From positions 1-64,000 of the forward strand of contig JANBQC010000067.1 in NCBI GenBank assembly GCA_027576995.1: a stretch of DNA of 64,000 bases. The letters run 5' to 3'. A program made the position numbers and the translations under genes. Below, piece by piece: positions 44,043-55,582 of the stretch (positions are counted from its first letter, which is position 1; each line of letters starts with the position of its first letter). The stretch comes from Dimargaris cristalligena. Taxonomy: Eukaryota; Kickxellomycota; Dimargaritomycetes; Dimargaritales; Dimargaritaceae. The notes below the pieces were generated by a model. That model did no database searches. It was not told the origin of the DNA and worked only from the letters and a program-made list of their open reading frames with translations.

Positions 44043-47000
44043 TAGAGGGTTTTGGACTCCAGTGTTCTCTCCTCTTCCTCGCATATACCACATCCCTAAC
44101 CCTAACTAACACCAAAACATGCTTCCACTTAACCTACGAACTTTAGATTGTCGCCTCCCGGTGGCAATTAATTACAGGGACTCTTTGGCCAGGCTAGTAA
44201 AGTATCCCTGACTGCTGGAATATAATATACTCAACACCTCTCTTTACACCAGTAGTGTCCATTTGACATGGGGGGGTTAGGAAGAGAAACACACTAGATC
44301 TATTAAGTGGTGGTCCTTGCACTTGGCGAGATCCCCCCCTCATGGTTATTATTTAGAAGGATCTATTGTTAGCAAATAAGATGGGGGGGGTTAGGGCACA
44401 CAGTAAGGCCGACTAGGTGCATGGCCGATCCTGGACAACTTGCAGGGCCAAAGATGAACGCCGCACACTGATTAAGCACCAGAAAGTGTGGGTTAGGGAA
44501 CCCCAATTGGTGGCATGGTGAGATGACGTATTCCATGGAAGAGGGAGGTTTTATATTGTCCATGGCAACACAGCCGCCGCTTCGTCTGGCTTATAATGGC
44601 CGATATTCCACTCCCCTTCTTGCCACTTCCTCCTCCCCAACCCTCAAGATATATACGGGTGCGGTCACAATAACCACCAATAACCAGACCTGGCCTGATA
44701 CAGCGAGGGAGGAAGGAAGGGTGACTACGGTGATGGAAATGAAAAGGATGCATTGGTCAGACCACCCGGTGGATTGGGAACAGAACGGGAAAATGGGGAC
44801 CGAGTTTCACCGAGAGTCGGGCACTGATTGGTTGCCGTATTCGAGGAACGGCCGACAAAGGAAGCGCGGAGGTTGTGCTCATCCAACGCTGAAGCCGCCA
44901 CCTCTCTCTCCCTCGCCTCTCTAATTTTTATATCTATACCTCGCTCTTTTCCCGAGTGCCGTGGAAAGGGCGATTTCTATATATAGCAGTATACTGCTAG
45001 GTTAGTCGAAGGGGAGGCGCAGTCGAGAGGGAGGGTGGTATAGCAGCTAATGGACTAACCATTAGGCTAGTCTACTTGTACTCTCTCTCTCTCTTGTACC
45101 GGCCCTAGTTGGCATGGGGTAAAATGAGACGGACCGACAGGATAATCAGGCGCCGGTCACAACAACTGGATATTATACTATAATATAAAGGGGAAAGAGA
45201 GTGACTGGGATTGTGACGGTGGTCAAGCAAATTCGGCCCATGCTCTGTTTGGGTGGTCCACAGCCGCCTTCCGCGTCCATCGCGACAATCCACTATCATT
45301 ACTTCTCTTATCATTTTGATCTATCATCCTAACCCTCTAAGCCTAAGAGAGGACGCGCGACCCAGATGATACCGCCCCACACTAACCCTCTAGGCAAGCA
45401 AAGGAGGGGAGGGGGTGCACTGATGGGCGGATAAGGTCATACACTCCAAGAAGTACCCTCCCTCTTTCGCCTCCCCTTTCCCACCCTCTTTTTTTCACTG
45501 GGTTTTTCTATGCTTGGCCATCGTTCCAGCATCTACTCTACACGGCCTCCGCGAGATTATCTAAACCGCCTACTCTCTCTCTTATTCATCTCGGCTAATT
45601 AACCCCTTGTCCTACTCGGTCCGGTAGATGGTCAGGCGACTCCAAGGGCGTCCCCGTCCAAATATAGACCAGCGGATAAGGCAGGGTGGAAGCGATAATT
45701 CCATCTGGTTGGATTGGTGGTGGGCGTGGACACGAATACCGGTGTGTAATCGACTCATTGGGCGCTTGTACTCCCTAGAGTAGCACATTGGTAAAGAAGC
45801 CCCGTTTTACTTTCCTCGTATTGCCTATTCGCTGGAGAAATACCACATAATAAGGATGCTGATGATTTATTTTCATGATTATTATTATTATTATTATTAT
45901 TAATAGTAGTAGTAGTAGTAGTAGCAGTATGAGTGAGATGGTGAAAAAAAACCCCCTTCCACATTGGGCCTAGATGAAGAAGATGAAAAAAACACCTAAT
46001 ACACTCTACTATTTCACACACAGCTTAATCAGAAACATTTCTACGCACATCTGGCAAAGGCGCAATTATCGGACTGGGCGGCTTACAGTGTATGATTGGC
46101 GTGGCGAGTCTGGCCCATCTAAACTATTTGATTGATTTCTTTTCGGTAGACGATGTTACAAATGGGGAAAGCACTGCGAAAAGGGGGAAGAATAAAGCCG
46201 TTTTTTTATTGACCACACACCGTTTGGACAGTATGGGGTTGTGTGACTGAATTTCTCGACAGCGGGGCAGTCACGCAATAGGGTCGATTGGCTTATTGCG
46301 ATCCCCAAGCCATAAAAAAACCACTGTGCTGTGTGGCCTGCGTTGGGGCAGCCTCGTCTCCAAAAGAAACCCCCCCCCATTACATCTCCCTCCGCTATCA
46401 TGATTAGATGGTTCCTGCTTCACTGACCCAGAAGGCGTTGTAACCTTGGCCCTTGCTGTGGTGACCACCACCGATACAATAAAAAGCCCCGGTTGGGTTG
46501 AGTTGGCCTTTCCTCGGGGCATGGGACAGACACACCCCACCTCACTTTAATATCACACCCCCTTCTATTACTAGACAAAACATGTCCCGCTGGAGGTCTG
46601 CTCGGTTATATTCCCCTCTTCATATAATATATATATATATATATATATTCAACAAAAGAATAAATGGGCCTGTTCTTTCGCCTGCACGCTATGTGTACAG
46701 ACTGGGGGAGGTGCTGTGTTTTCGCATGTGCCCAACAACACCGTTCACTAGCATCGTCATCAACGGTTGGCCCGTGGCGAGATGTGGATGGTGTACCAAC
46801 GATTCCGATTGAATTATACAGTGCTTTGGGTGGTTAAAGGACTGTTGTTGCCGCAGTGAACAAACGAATCAGCCCTTTTCCCTTCGTTGGGGTCAGCTTG
46901 GTGGGCCATTGGTTCATGAACCCAAATCCCTCTCTCTCCTAACCCAGCCTTGCTAAATGTTTACCGTCTCCCCCACCCAAATAGTCCATAATAAAAATGG

Positions 47001-47639
47001 GGGAGTAGAAGGAATGTTCTGTGCCATGGTCATTGTATTTGTCTAGCTTAGCCATGTAATGCTAGCGTCGGAATAGGCCCAACGCCTGGCCGAGTATTCC
47101 TTGTATTTCCGGCTGGATAGCCCCCTAGCAAAGCCGCCATTAATAATCACTGGCCTAACGGAACAATGCCGATGCTGTTGATATTATATTGATGATGTTA
47201 ATGGCGGAGGGGCGGGTGGTCACAACTGTGACCGTGGCTTCCAATGTGAATTCTGACAGGCCCAAGACCAATCTTAAGCAGAATGAAAAACAGGATAATT
47301 TATAATATAATAATAAGAGGGAGAGCACGGGAATAGGCGAAAGAGGGGTGGGGATTTTCGGGGTTGTTTTTGTTACAGTTTAACAGTGAGCAACGGAGAG
47401 AGAGAGAGAAGGGGTGGTACATGGTATCTTGGGCCACTGGTTGGTTCCTCATAGACTGTTTTATTGCCAGTCCCACCACCTCCTCCTTATTTTCCCGGTG
47501 TGCGTGGATGCCAGTCAACTACCTCTCCCATTTCATAGCAGCTGGGCCAGTCGGAGAAACGGGGTCTATATAGTCGGGGAGGGGGTATAGCCCAATGGGG
47601 TGCCCTCTCCTCCCTTAGTAGCTAGCGCATACAGCCACC
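44043..47639. other. Gene-poor region with TTAGGG-type motifs and microsatellites
   Basis: No recognised gene. Telomere-type units CCCTAACCCTAAC (about 44092-44105) and GGGTTAGGG (about 44387 and 44490) cluster here. An ATG frame at 44523-44924 (133 aa) has no recognised domain and is probably chance. A trinucleotide microsatellite is at 45878-45928. Confidence 0.45.
45878..45928. repeat. Compound ATT / AGT trinucleotide microsatellite
   Basis: About eight ATT units followed directly by about eight AGT units. On the minus strand it reads as a poly-Asn-like run, but there is no supporting gene. Confidence 0.85.
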
Positions 47640-49488
47640 CTTATTTTTTTATGCACCTCCCCCATTTAGGGCCATGGTCATTTCGCGTACCTCTCTTTTC
47701 TTGTCCTATCCTATCACACACCCCTTTGCTGGCTGTATCTTCTCTATATATGCGCATCTCCGCCAACTGGTGAGGTAGTATAAAACCCCGGGCCTATCCT
47801 CCCACTCGTCGTTCGGTTTGCTTACTACTTTTACCTCTCTAGTCCTTCCTTCCTTCCTTCCTTGTATACCTCCTAATCCTCTACTGAAGAATAAACTCCG
47901 TTGTCATTCTTTCGCTTTAATATTCCTTGCGATTGGTATATTCCCTCTTTGTCTACTGTGTGAAGTTCACCGAGCTATATCAAAAATACACTCTTCCGCT
48001 GCCTTAAAAATTATCCCCTCCACTTGCTTGGTCGCCTTCTCGTTTGTCTACCTGGAAACCTCCTTCAAATACCACCGCCTGGTATCTCTTTCGCTTCAAT
48101 CTTTATTCGTGAACCTTCCTGCTCTTCCGCTTCCTCCGCTCTTTGCGACTGCTCTCCACCCTCCTCTGCTCTGGTTCGTACTGCCCTAACCTTCTCCTTT
48201 TACCTTTATATATATATATATATATACCCCCCAGTGACTTGCCGTTTTCCATCAATATCTACTACAGGTTGCTTCGGTTCCCTTTTTCTCTCTCTCTCTC
48301 TATTCCTGTATTTTTCTTACCTCCTCTCCTTTTATTCTCCTCGTTGCTGCAAGGTTGTCATGGCAATTGTGTACCAACGGCCCTTGTTTTTCCAACCGCG
48401 CGTTTTTAACACCTTTAATTTCTTGTTCATCTTTTGGCAAGCCCGTCAGGGTTCTTAAGCTCTTCTCCGCCGATACCGTCATCACTCGGCTTATCTCCCT
48501 CCCCCTTTATATATCTCCCCCTTTCTATTTGGGTCCAACACCCCTTCGCCTGCGAGTTGTTGTGCATCGCATCCTTCTGCACCACTGCCTGTGTCTTTTC
48601 TGTGCAGCTCTGCTTGATTACCAAGTCTTTTTGCATCGTCGTCACTCAATAAGCCCCTTGGACTGTCCCCCTTTATATATCTCCTCCACCCCTCACTAAC
48701 ATCTGTCATTTCGCCCGCGTACTCTCTCTCTCTCTCTCTCTCTCCTTCTCCTCTCTTCTATCAATTTGACTGTTATTATTCTCCATCTTGGTTGGGTGTG
48801 ACTTGCCGGTATATTCGTCCCATCTTTTCCTTTCTACTGTGACAGTATAACCTCTCCCCGTCTGACGTACAGCACGCGCTCGTTGGATCATTCCATATCA
48901 ACCCACCGGCTGGCCCCTGATTCCTTATCCATCTGATCAGTTCGGCAAATCTTGCTATATCAGCCAATCCCCTGACTGCTGACGCCTTTTTATTATCGCT
49001 TCACATCATCCCGCGTCTTGATATTTCGGTCCCTCTACGGTCTGTGACTCGCTTTCGGTGCATCCCTTTATTCCTTTCGCCATTTCATTCGTCCGCCGTC
49101 AAATGTGTGCTAATGCGGCCTTCTACTAGCTGTCCCCATTTGTCGCTATTTTCGTTCCTATCCCTTCCTGTTTTCCTCGCCTGTAATTCCCCCCTTATTC
49201 ATTACGGCATTTAAACCGCCCAGTGGTTTTACTACTACCATTATTATTATTATTATTTCATAATCGACCAATAATCCTTGCCCTTTCCCGGCACGTTTAT
49301 TTAGTTGGACCCTCTCTATCCCCCGACCCCCGAATTTTCCCGGCCCTTTCCGATAATTACTGGCAACCTTCTTTTTGGCCGTCAAATCATCTTTAGCTTA
49401 TCTACTGCGGTCTACATTTCGTAAGCGACCACTCGCTTTGGCTACTATCGTAGAGTCTTTTTCTCCGATTCTTTCTTCTTCACATACC
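47640..49488 (+). promoter_or_regulatory. 1.8-kb pyrimidine-rich leader/promoter of the DUF3020 gene
   Basis: The plus strand is strongly C/T-rich up to the ATG at 49489, like the PUF upstream region. It includes CT runs (about 48288-48302 and 48722-48744) and a TA run (48209-48226). Overlapping plus-strand frames are shadows of the base bias. Confidence 0.45.
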
Positions 49489-51880
49489 ATGAAGGTCGCT
49501 TCCAATATGGCCCTCAACCACTGCGGGGAAACCCTCGCCGCTCTTCCCAACGGTGCTGACCTCTCCTCTGGTATCCCCGTGGATACCCTTGAGAAGATGC
49601 GCGCCGAAAACCGAGAACGCAAGAAGCGTTGGCGCGAGAATAACGAAGAACGCAGTAAGTATTATTTCATAAGTTAATTATATCACAATGGCCTACTTCA
49701 TGTCCAACAGCAGCATAATATGTCCCTTTTCATTCAAAGTAATCCTATGCGCCAAGTTCTCAAATGGGAATTTCCGGGCTTTGGCCGGTGTTCTATATAA
49801 TATTGAGGAAGGGGGGTCTAAGCTGCTTTTTTTTTTTGTTCCGTAGGCGGGGGGCGGCGGCTGATGCATCGAAATATTTGGGTACTTGGACGCCTGGTTA
49901 TGGGAATACCAGCTAGGGTACATTCAAGCCCACCCCAATCGACAATCCCCCCCCCCTCCTACGGCAAAGCAGCTTCGACCGTCTCTACTTTTTTTATACG
50001 GGATTTTTCCAAATGATATCGCACGGCGATTTCAAGCAGGTCACGTGCCGTTTGTCATATCAGTTTAATCTTGCTGATCTTATCAGTGTACTCTTGCGCC
50101 CTCACCCATATACTTACCTATATTTATGCGATTTGGTTTATTCTTTGCCCTCCCTTTTATATCTTTAGACAAGGATAACGACCTGCGTTGTCGAGTTAAC
50201 AAGCGGGCCAACAAACTATACGGCGAAGGCCCGTCGGAAGCCAAGGCTCGTTGGGCCGAGGAGGAATTTCAGCGCCGGCGGTCTCGCCGTATGAATAAGG
50301 AAACCAAGCGTATGGTTGGGGGACCTAACCCCAACCACCTTCCCCATCATCCCAATGGCTCGGCCCCCAACGGCGGTGGCCACCACCATCTTTACCTGCC
50401 TTCGTCACCCGTCAACGGCTGCAGCGCCGGTTTTATGCATCCCGTCACGCCCGGCAGCAGTGTGCCCACCACCCCTATGCCACTCCAACCCATGGCCTCG
50501 AACCACCTACCCCATGCGTCCAGCCTGGCCCTGCCGCCGCTGCATCTACCCCCCGCCGTGTTATCCAGCCCCTCCCGTCATTCAGCGGCACCATCATCAT
50601 CGTCAAACCCTTCGGGTACTTCGATGACCGGAGCTACTGCGACAAACTCCCACCAGTACGCCAACGACCGACATGCTATCGCCCGCGATTTCTGGAAAAT
50701 CGTCACCGATCTCAAGCACGATCTATCCTCGACGTCGTCGTCTTCTGCCAACTCCCCATCAGCTCAACATCTCCATCATATGCCTGCTTCCCTCACCAGC
50801 CCCGTTCCATCGTCATGTGGGGGTTCTCCCCGGGCCGGGCGGTTGAATGATGCCAGTGTCGATATGGACGCCAGTGCCAACCACGCTAACCCGAACTCCA
50901 TTTCCAATGCTTACGTGAGGCACCCCCGGGGCTATTCCTCCTCGGCCACTGATGTGGGTCGCCAGCAAGGTGGACCTTCGGAAACCACCATGGTTAGCCC
51001 TCGTGCCCTCCCCATAGGCGCGGCCTCGATCCAGCCCCGTTGCGAGCTGAAGCAGTCTATCATTGAAATGGGTCGGGCTTCGTCACCCAATCTGTTCGTG
51101 GCCCGCTCGCAGCCCCCCTCCCCCCTTCAGCGGGCCGGTTTCCGCCTCCCTTCCATCCACTGGGAGTCGTGTCCTCAGCACCCGGTTTCTACCACTACTG
51201 CCCTACCTCACATCAACCAGCTTTACGATCACCAGTCCACTTCATCAACCTCAGTTTCAATGATGGTAACTACTCCCTCGGCTAAACGGCGGCGGTCCCA
51301 TGCTGATCACCACGATGGCAGTCGTGGTTGTAATGGTAATCCTAGTGGCTCGACGGGTAAACCCGGCGAGGAAGCGTTCCCCTCCGGGATGGTAACTCCA
51401 TCGTCCATCACCAACTCGCCTTCCCTGCCCCCACTCTCCAGCGTCTTTTGTTCCTGCTGCTGCGGTAAAAACCACGGTCAGCCGAACACGACTTCCCCCG
51501 CTCTACTTTACATTGCCCATAGTAAAACATCCATACCCACGCCAGTTGCTGGTCCAGGGTCGATGGCCGTTTCCGGTGACGGGACTACTATGGCAGCGAC
51601 CATTGCGAATGGTGAGGCTAACGAAGATGTAGTGGCGGCCCATACCCCCCGCCGGGCCGTTCTGGATTCGAATGTGCCTTCTACGCTCCAACTGGCTACA
51701 ACCGCTTGTCTCGAAAACGAGTCTCAGCAGCAGCAGAAGCGTAAGCGTTCTACCCTATCGACATCATCTACTTCTTCCCAGTACGCCAATGATGATGTAG
51801 TGAAGGACGACGATGCCAGCAAGTATCCCATGGATGCTGTCATGAGCCTAGTTGCTCTGCGAGGAACCACTTGGGTGTAA
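49489..51880 (+). CDS. DUF3020-domain regulatory protein
   Basis: Two exons (49489-49654, 50169-51880) give 625 aa. The DUF3020 motif spans the junction: MRAENRERKKRWRENNEERN (37-56) and then KDNDLRCRVNKRANKLYGEG, ending EEEFQRRRSRR near residue 95. It is a short, very basic, helical, fungal-specific segment found in putative transcription regulators. The join (CGC A|AC AAG) restores the family consensus exactly. The rest is Ser/Pro/His/Asn-rich and disordered, with a KRRRSHADHH-type basic patch (a possible nuclear localisation signal) and a Cys-rich CSCCCGK cluster near residue 495. I infer a nuclear regulator; DNA binding is not shown by sequence. The in-frame upstream TTG at 49375 was rejected because only 49489 is an ATG, and it follows a CT-rich leader. 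Confidence 0.85.
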
Positions 51881-52408
51881 CTATTATTTTCCTTTAACAG
51901 TGTCTCGAAGCAATAGAATCCCCGTAGGGAGAGAGACCCACCATCCCCCTTGTTTATTACACTATCCTCCCACTACTCTTCCCAGCATTTCTTTTTCCTC
52001 CGACGTTTAATAATATCTTGATCATGATAGCTAGTATATCTCGTATTCTCTTACACCCCTCGACTGTAACCTCGTAATCATCCGATCTACCCTTCCTTTG
52101 AGGAAGACCATCCATTCTTGTTAATTGTTTTTATTTTTATTATTTTCAAAGTCTACAATTTCATAATCTATATTACACACTTCATTCCATCCGTTTTATC
52201 TCTTTTTTTAACAAACCACTTCTCTTTACCCTGTGTTATATACCTCTCATACTCTGCTTGTTTTTATGGTTTATTCTTGTCTGATTCGCGCTTGTTATTC
52301 TCCAATCCATTAATTATTCTTCTTATAAATACTCACTTACTCTCATCCGTCAGATATGGAATACCTCCCGATTCCTTTGTGGTATATACTATTTCAGTAT
52401 CTCTGGTT
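51881..52408. other. 3' flank of the DUF3020 gene
   Basis: T-rich non-coding sequence with several polyadenylation-like AT stretches. No gene is seen before the 5S cassette. Confidence 0.5.
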
Positions 52409-52861
52409 GGCTGTGGTGGTTGTTTTGAAGGGTGGAGACTTATTGGACCTATGGACTAACAGGCCGATAGCCCTAGGCCCCCGAATTGACCCAATGGTAC
52501 GTACCACTAGACTTCAAATAACAATATAGGTTAAGTGTAGTGCAGAGCACTAAATGTGCTTAGAATTTTTCAGTTGTGGCCATATGTCGGATTCTGCTCC
52601 GTATCCCGTTAGATCTGCGAAGATAAGCTCCGATCAGTTAATTTAGTACTGAGGTGGGTGACCACTTGGGAATAGTTAATGCTACAACTTTTTGATTTAT
52701 AATTCTTTTGCGAGCTCTGATGGTGATGGATTGGAGGACTAAATTATACTCTGTATGAGATTAGATAATACTTTCCTGGACCACTGGTCATTTTATAACA
52801 GGGATTACATGGCTATTGTAGACCTTCCCTTTTATTGAGGATTGCTGTATAGTCCCTGTTG
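52409..52861 (+). repeat. 5S rRNA cassette, copy 1
   Basis: About 450 bp that recurs inverted at 57430-57880 with high identity. It includes about 160 bp upstream and 170 bp downstream of a 5S rRNA gene, so the repeated unit is larger than the RNA gene. The homology breaks abruptly at GTCCCT (52862), where an insertion begins. Confidence 0.85.
52573..52688 (+). rRNA. 5S ribosomal RNA
   Basis: 116 nt with the 5S layout. The terminal helix pairs GTTGTGG (5') with CTACAAC (3'). CCGTTAGATCTGCGAAGATAAGC is the loop A/helix III region (shown here for position only), and TTAGTACTGAGGTGGGTGAC plus CACTTGGGAAT match the conserved loop C to helix V region. A pol III terminator TTTTTG follows immediately. 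A second copy on the minus strand differs at only a few positions. Confidence 0.9.
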
Positions 52862-53796
52862 TTGGGCCAGTGATTTGAGGAACCCCTCTCCCGGGACTAA
52901 GGCTGGGGCTGAGCCCCACGCTATGCTCGGGATTGGATGGGCCACCGGACGTCGGGTTTGGAGGGCTCGGGGAACCTAGGTGGAACATACCAAATTCGGG
53001 TAGCGGTCCTTCGGCAATACGGATGGGATCGGAGCTGTACTCGGAACCGGTACTGGGGTACGGTGGAATTAATTCCAGGTTGATGGATCCTATGCTCCCG
53101 TTGTCGGAGTTCAGACGATCCACAATGGCAGAGCTTAACAGAACGGTCGAAGGTAAAACAATATAAGATAACTAGTAAAAAGTGAAATCTTGACCTCCGG
53201 TTGAGATCTTCGATAACTGCTGAGGTAAAACACTGAGTGAAGTTAAAAGTAGATATTTATTCTGAATAATAAAAACTTATCTCCAAGATAACTTGCCGTT
53301 TTAAGGGCCGGTTTGGTGCTATATATATATATATAAATGTGTAGATGTGGACATAAACTCATACTAAGACTTTCGGACATCGTCCGCAGATGGACTAACT
53401 GCCATAAAACCGCGAAGGGAAAAACTGGCGGGGTCTTCGAGTTCAACGAATAGCGGAAAAAGGAAGGAAAGAAAAATAATGGAAATTGGAGGATAAAGGA
53501 TATCTCAGGTCTTCCAATGTTCTCATGTGGACAGTATATATATATTAATATGGACGTGGAAGCCTTGGGTGCCACTCGTAGGTCTCGGAGTGGTCAATCA
53601 ACGAGGGTGGGGTTATTCACATTTACTGACAAGGAAGCGGAAAGGAACTTGTCTTCGGACGAGGATTAACCAACATAGGTCTTCCGAATACTCATGCAAG
53701 GGTGTAACTGTGGGATACGTGGGGATCACACAACGAAGGTTGCGGCTAGTTTGTCCTGTAGAGAGAATAATCCATTCTAACCCATGTCAGTACACC
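52862..53796. mobile_element. ~0.93-kb insertion inside the 5S cassette
   Basis: In the inverted copy at 57.4 kb, GTCCCTATCAGGGGCCCACAG is continuous. Here GTCCCT (52862) and GTCAGGGGCCCACAG (53797) are separated by about 935 bp. The inserted DNA begins TGTTGTTGG and ends near TCAGTACA, reminiscent of TG...CA LTR ends. A minus-strand Ser/Pro/Gly-rich frame (about 52880-53123) lies inside. The TSD is not clean. Confidence 0.5.
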
Positions 53797-54601
53797 TGTC
53801 AGGGGCCCACAGTATCAGCATACGATATGGTATTCACAAGTGTTTGTAATTAGGAAATCCATCTACCAAAAAACCACTTTCCCCTTGATTCCATACAACT
53901 TGTATCACTATAGACAAATTCCAATGGCAGCATTGTCATATTCGAAGCCATACTGGCATTTCATAAACTGTTCGGGTGCCAGCCCTCTCTTATTATTTGG
54001 CGCCTTATAATGAACTCTATTTGCGGACCATTACAATGCACGACTCAAATAAAAGCGGAAAAGTGCTACATGGGTTTCTTGACTGACACTAGTAGAATAT
54101 GGGAGATATAGAAAATAGAAATTGGAACTTAAAAATAATATATGTACAATGGTAGTTTCAGGCATAGGAAATTGTGTATAGTTTAGAGCTTATCCCCGAA
54201 CCATAAAGTGATGTATAATCCAGATGGGGCAGGAGCTGGACTAGATATGTAGCATCATGAGCCGCTGATGCTTTACGTATACAGTTTGAACATAGTCAGG
54301 ACCTACTGCCCCCTCGGTGGGTTAACTTCAATTAGAAAGGATATTCCATTTACCCTGGCTATTATGACTGCGTTGGCTGTAAATTGCCACCTAGCTCAAT
54401 CGGCAGTTCAGCATTCCTTGCATTAGGTCAACCTATATACACATCTCCCAATACTGCTTCCAACTATACCCACTAGTCCATACTATTCTTAATTAAAAAA
54501 TGATTTCATTTATAGCAGATTATTACAAACCTCCGTCTAAAAAAACTCATCGTTAAAAATTGGTCCAAAAATATATATATGCAATTTCTCTAAGTCTAAC
54601 A
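53797..54601. other. Spacer with the tail of the 5S flank and a tRNA-like fragment
   Basis: The first ~40 nt are homologous to DNA flanking the second 5S cassette. At about 54393 CTAGCTCAATCGGCAG resembles a tRNA D-arm, but no T-arm follows. Otherwise AT-rich 3' flank of the minus-strand gene that ends at 54602. Confidence 0.4.
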
Positions 54602-55582
54602 TTACCATCCTGGCCAGTACCCGTAATATTCGGGAGTATCCTCCCTCTCCCTTTCCCTCTCGAATTCCTCCGGCGGGTCATACGGGCCCAGGTCGGGATG
54701 CTCAATAAGCTCAGGGAAATCCGGACTATACAACAGCCGTAGTAAATTAAATCCCGTCATCACGTCTGGAGTGGCCAGTACCACATAGTGGGACATTTTC
54801 CCTTTGAACTCGGATCCGTCTTGCATGGCTTCCAGAACCCGTTGGCCGACATCCAGGCCCTGGTTGAAATCCTTGACAACTTGCACCTGTAGGTTGGGTA
54901 CCCACGCGTCAAAGTAAATGATCATCCACAGCGAACGGACATGGGCAGGGCTAATTAAGTTCAGGTACGATGTGTCGGAGTTACAATTGTACAGCTGCTC
55001 CAGCAGACCCAGATCATTAAAGTACAACTCGACCCCCCGTTGGAAATAACGGAGGCGGTAAATGAGTTCCGCCGTGGAAGGGATAGGATAGCCATCGGGA
55101 AGGGGAGAGGCGGCCGTCGGCTGGGGTGGTAGGGATGGGACAAACAGCGAAGGTGAAGGCGGATGGGGGAAAAGGGAGGAGCGCGGGGAAATATTAAGAG
55201 GTGTGCCTTCCGTTGGCGAGGTAGGCGCGGATTTGGGGGGAAGCGGGTAAGGAGCCTGGTGAGCAGAGGGGGGGTCCGCCGACGAAGTCGGCGGCGGTGG
55301 TGGTGGTGGTGGCGGTGACGACAACGCAGCTGGCGGCTCACTAGACACTACTGGGGCCGAGGTAGGCAGGGCGGGAGAAGGCACCTCCGTCTTAACGGAA
55401 ACGGTGTATTCCACTTGGGAAGGGATCGGTAAATTTCCCACGGGTTCGTCGGCCTCCCGGGAAGAGGGGACTGGGTGCTGGCTGTCGGCGACGGCGACGA
55501 CGACGACGACGACGGGGGATACGGGATTTTTCTCCGAATCACTCATCTCGGATTGGGAAATACCGGGGATGGAAGGGGACAT
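54602..55582 (-). CDS. Proline-rich protein with an unrecognised C-terminal domain, 326 aa
   Basis: Single-exon ATG frame of 326 codons with GC-rich coding composition. Residues 1-165 are Pro/Ser/Val-rich and disordered (a run of nine prolines near 95; VVVVVVAVA near 24). Residues about 166-300 look globular and mostly helical (AELIYRLRYFQRGVELYFND, LLEQLYNCNSDTSYLNLISP, SLWMIIYFDAWVPNLQVQVV, YVVLATPDVMTGFNLLRLLY). The C-terminus is acidic/aromatic (EREREREDTPEYYGYWPGW). There is no signal peptide or membrane segment. I do not recognise the domain. Met1 could be replaced by Met13 (MSDSEKN). A lineage-specific adaptor or regulator is possible. Confidence 0.72.
   Translation of the reverse strand: MSPSIPGISQSEMSDSEKNPVSPVVVVVVAVADSQHPVPSSREADEPVGNLPIPSQVEYTVSVKTEVPSPALPTSAPVVSSEPPAALSSPPPPPPPPPTSSADPPSAHQAPYPLPPKSAPTSPTEGTPLNISPRSSLFPHPPSPSLFVPSLPPQPTAASPLPDGYPIPSTAELIYRLRYFQRGVELYFNDLGLLEQLYNCNSDTSYLNLISPAHVRSLWMIIYFDAWVPNLQVQVVKDFNQGLDVGQRVLEAMQDGSEFKGKMSHYVVLATPDVMTGFNLLRLLYSPDFPELIEHPDLGPYDPPEEFEREREREDTPEYYGYWPGW

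Noticed and set aside
47818..48699. Overlapping plus-strand Leu/Pro/Ser-rich frames
   Set aside because: They are open in all three frames because the strand is C/T-rich. They lack any domain and precede the DUF3020 start as leader sequence.
49375..49488. 38-codon N-terminal extension of the DUF3020 protein
   Set aside because: It begins with TTG, not ATG, and is a translated pyrimidine-rich leader. The first ATG is at 49489.
54385..54440. tRNA-like CTAGCTCAATCGGCAG segment
   Set aside because: It resembles a D-arm, but no acceptor stem, anticodon arm or B box (GGTTCRANNC) follows. At best a relic.
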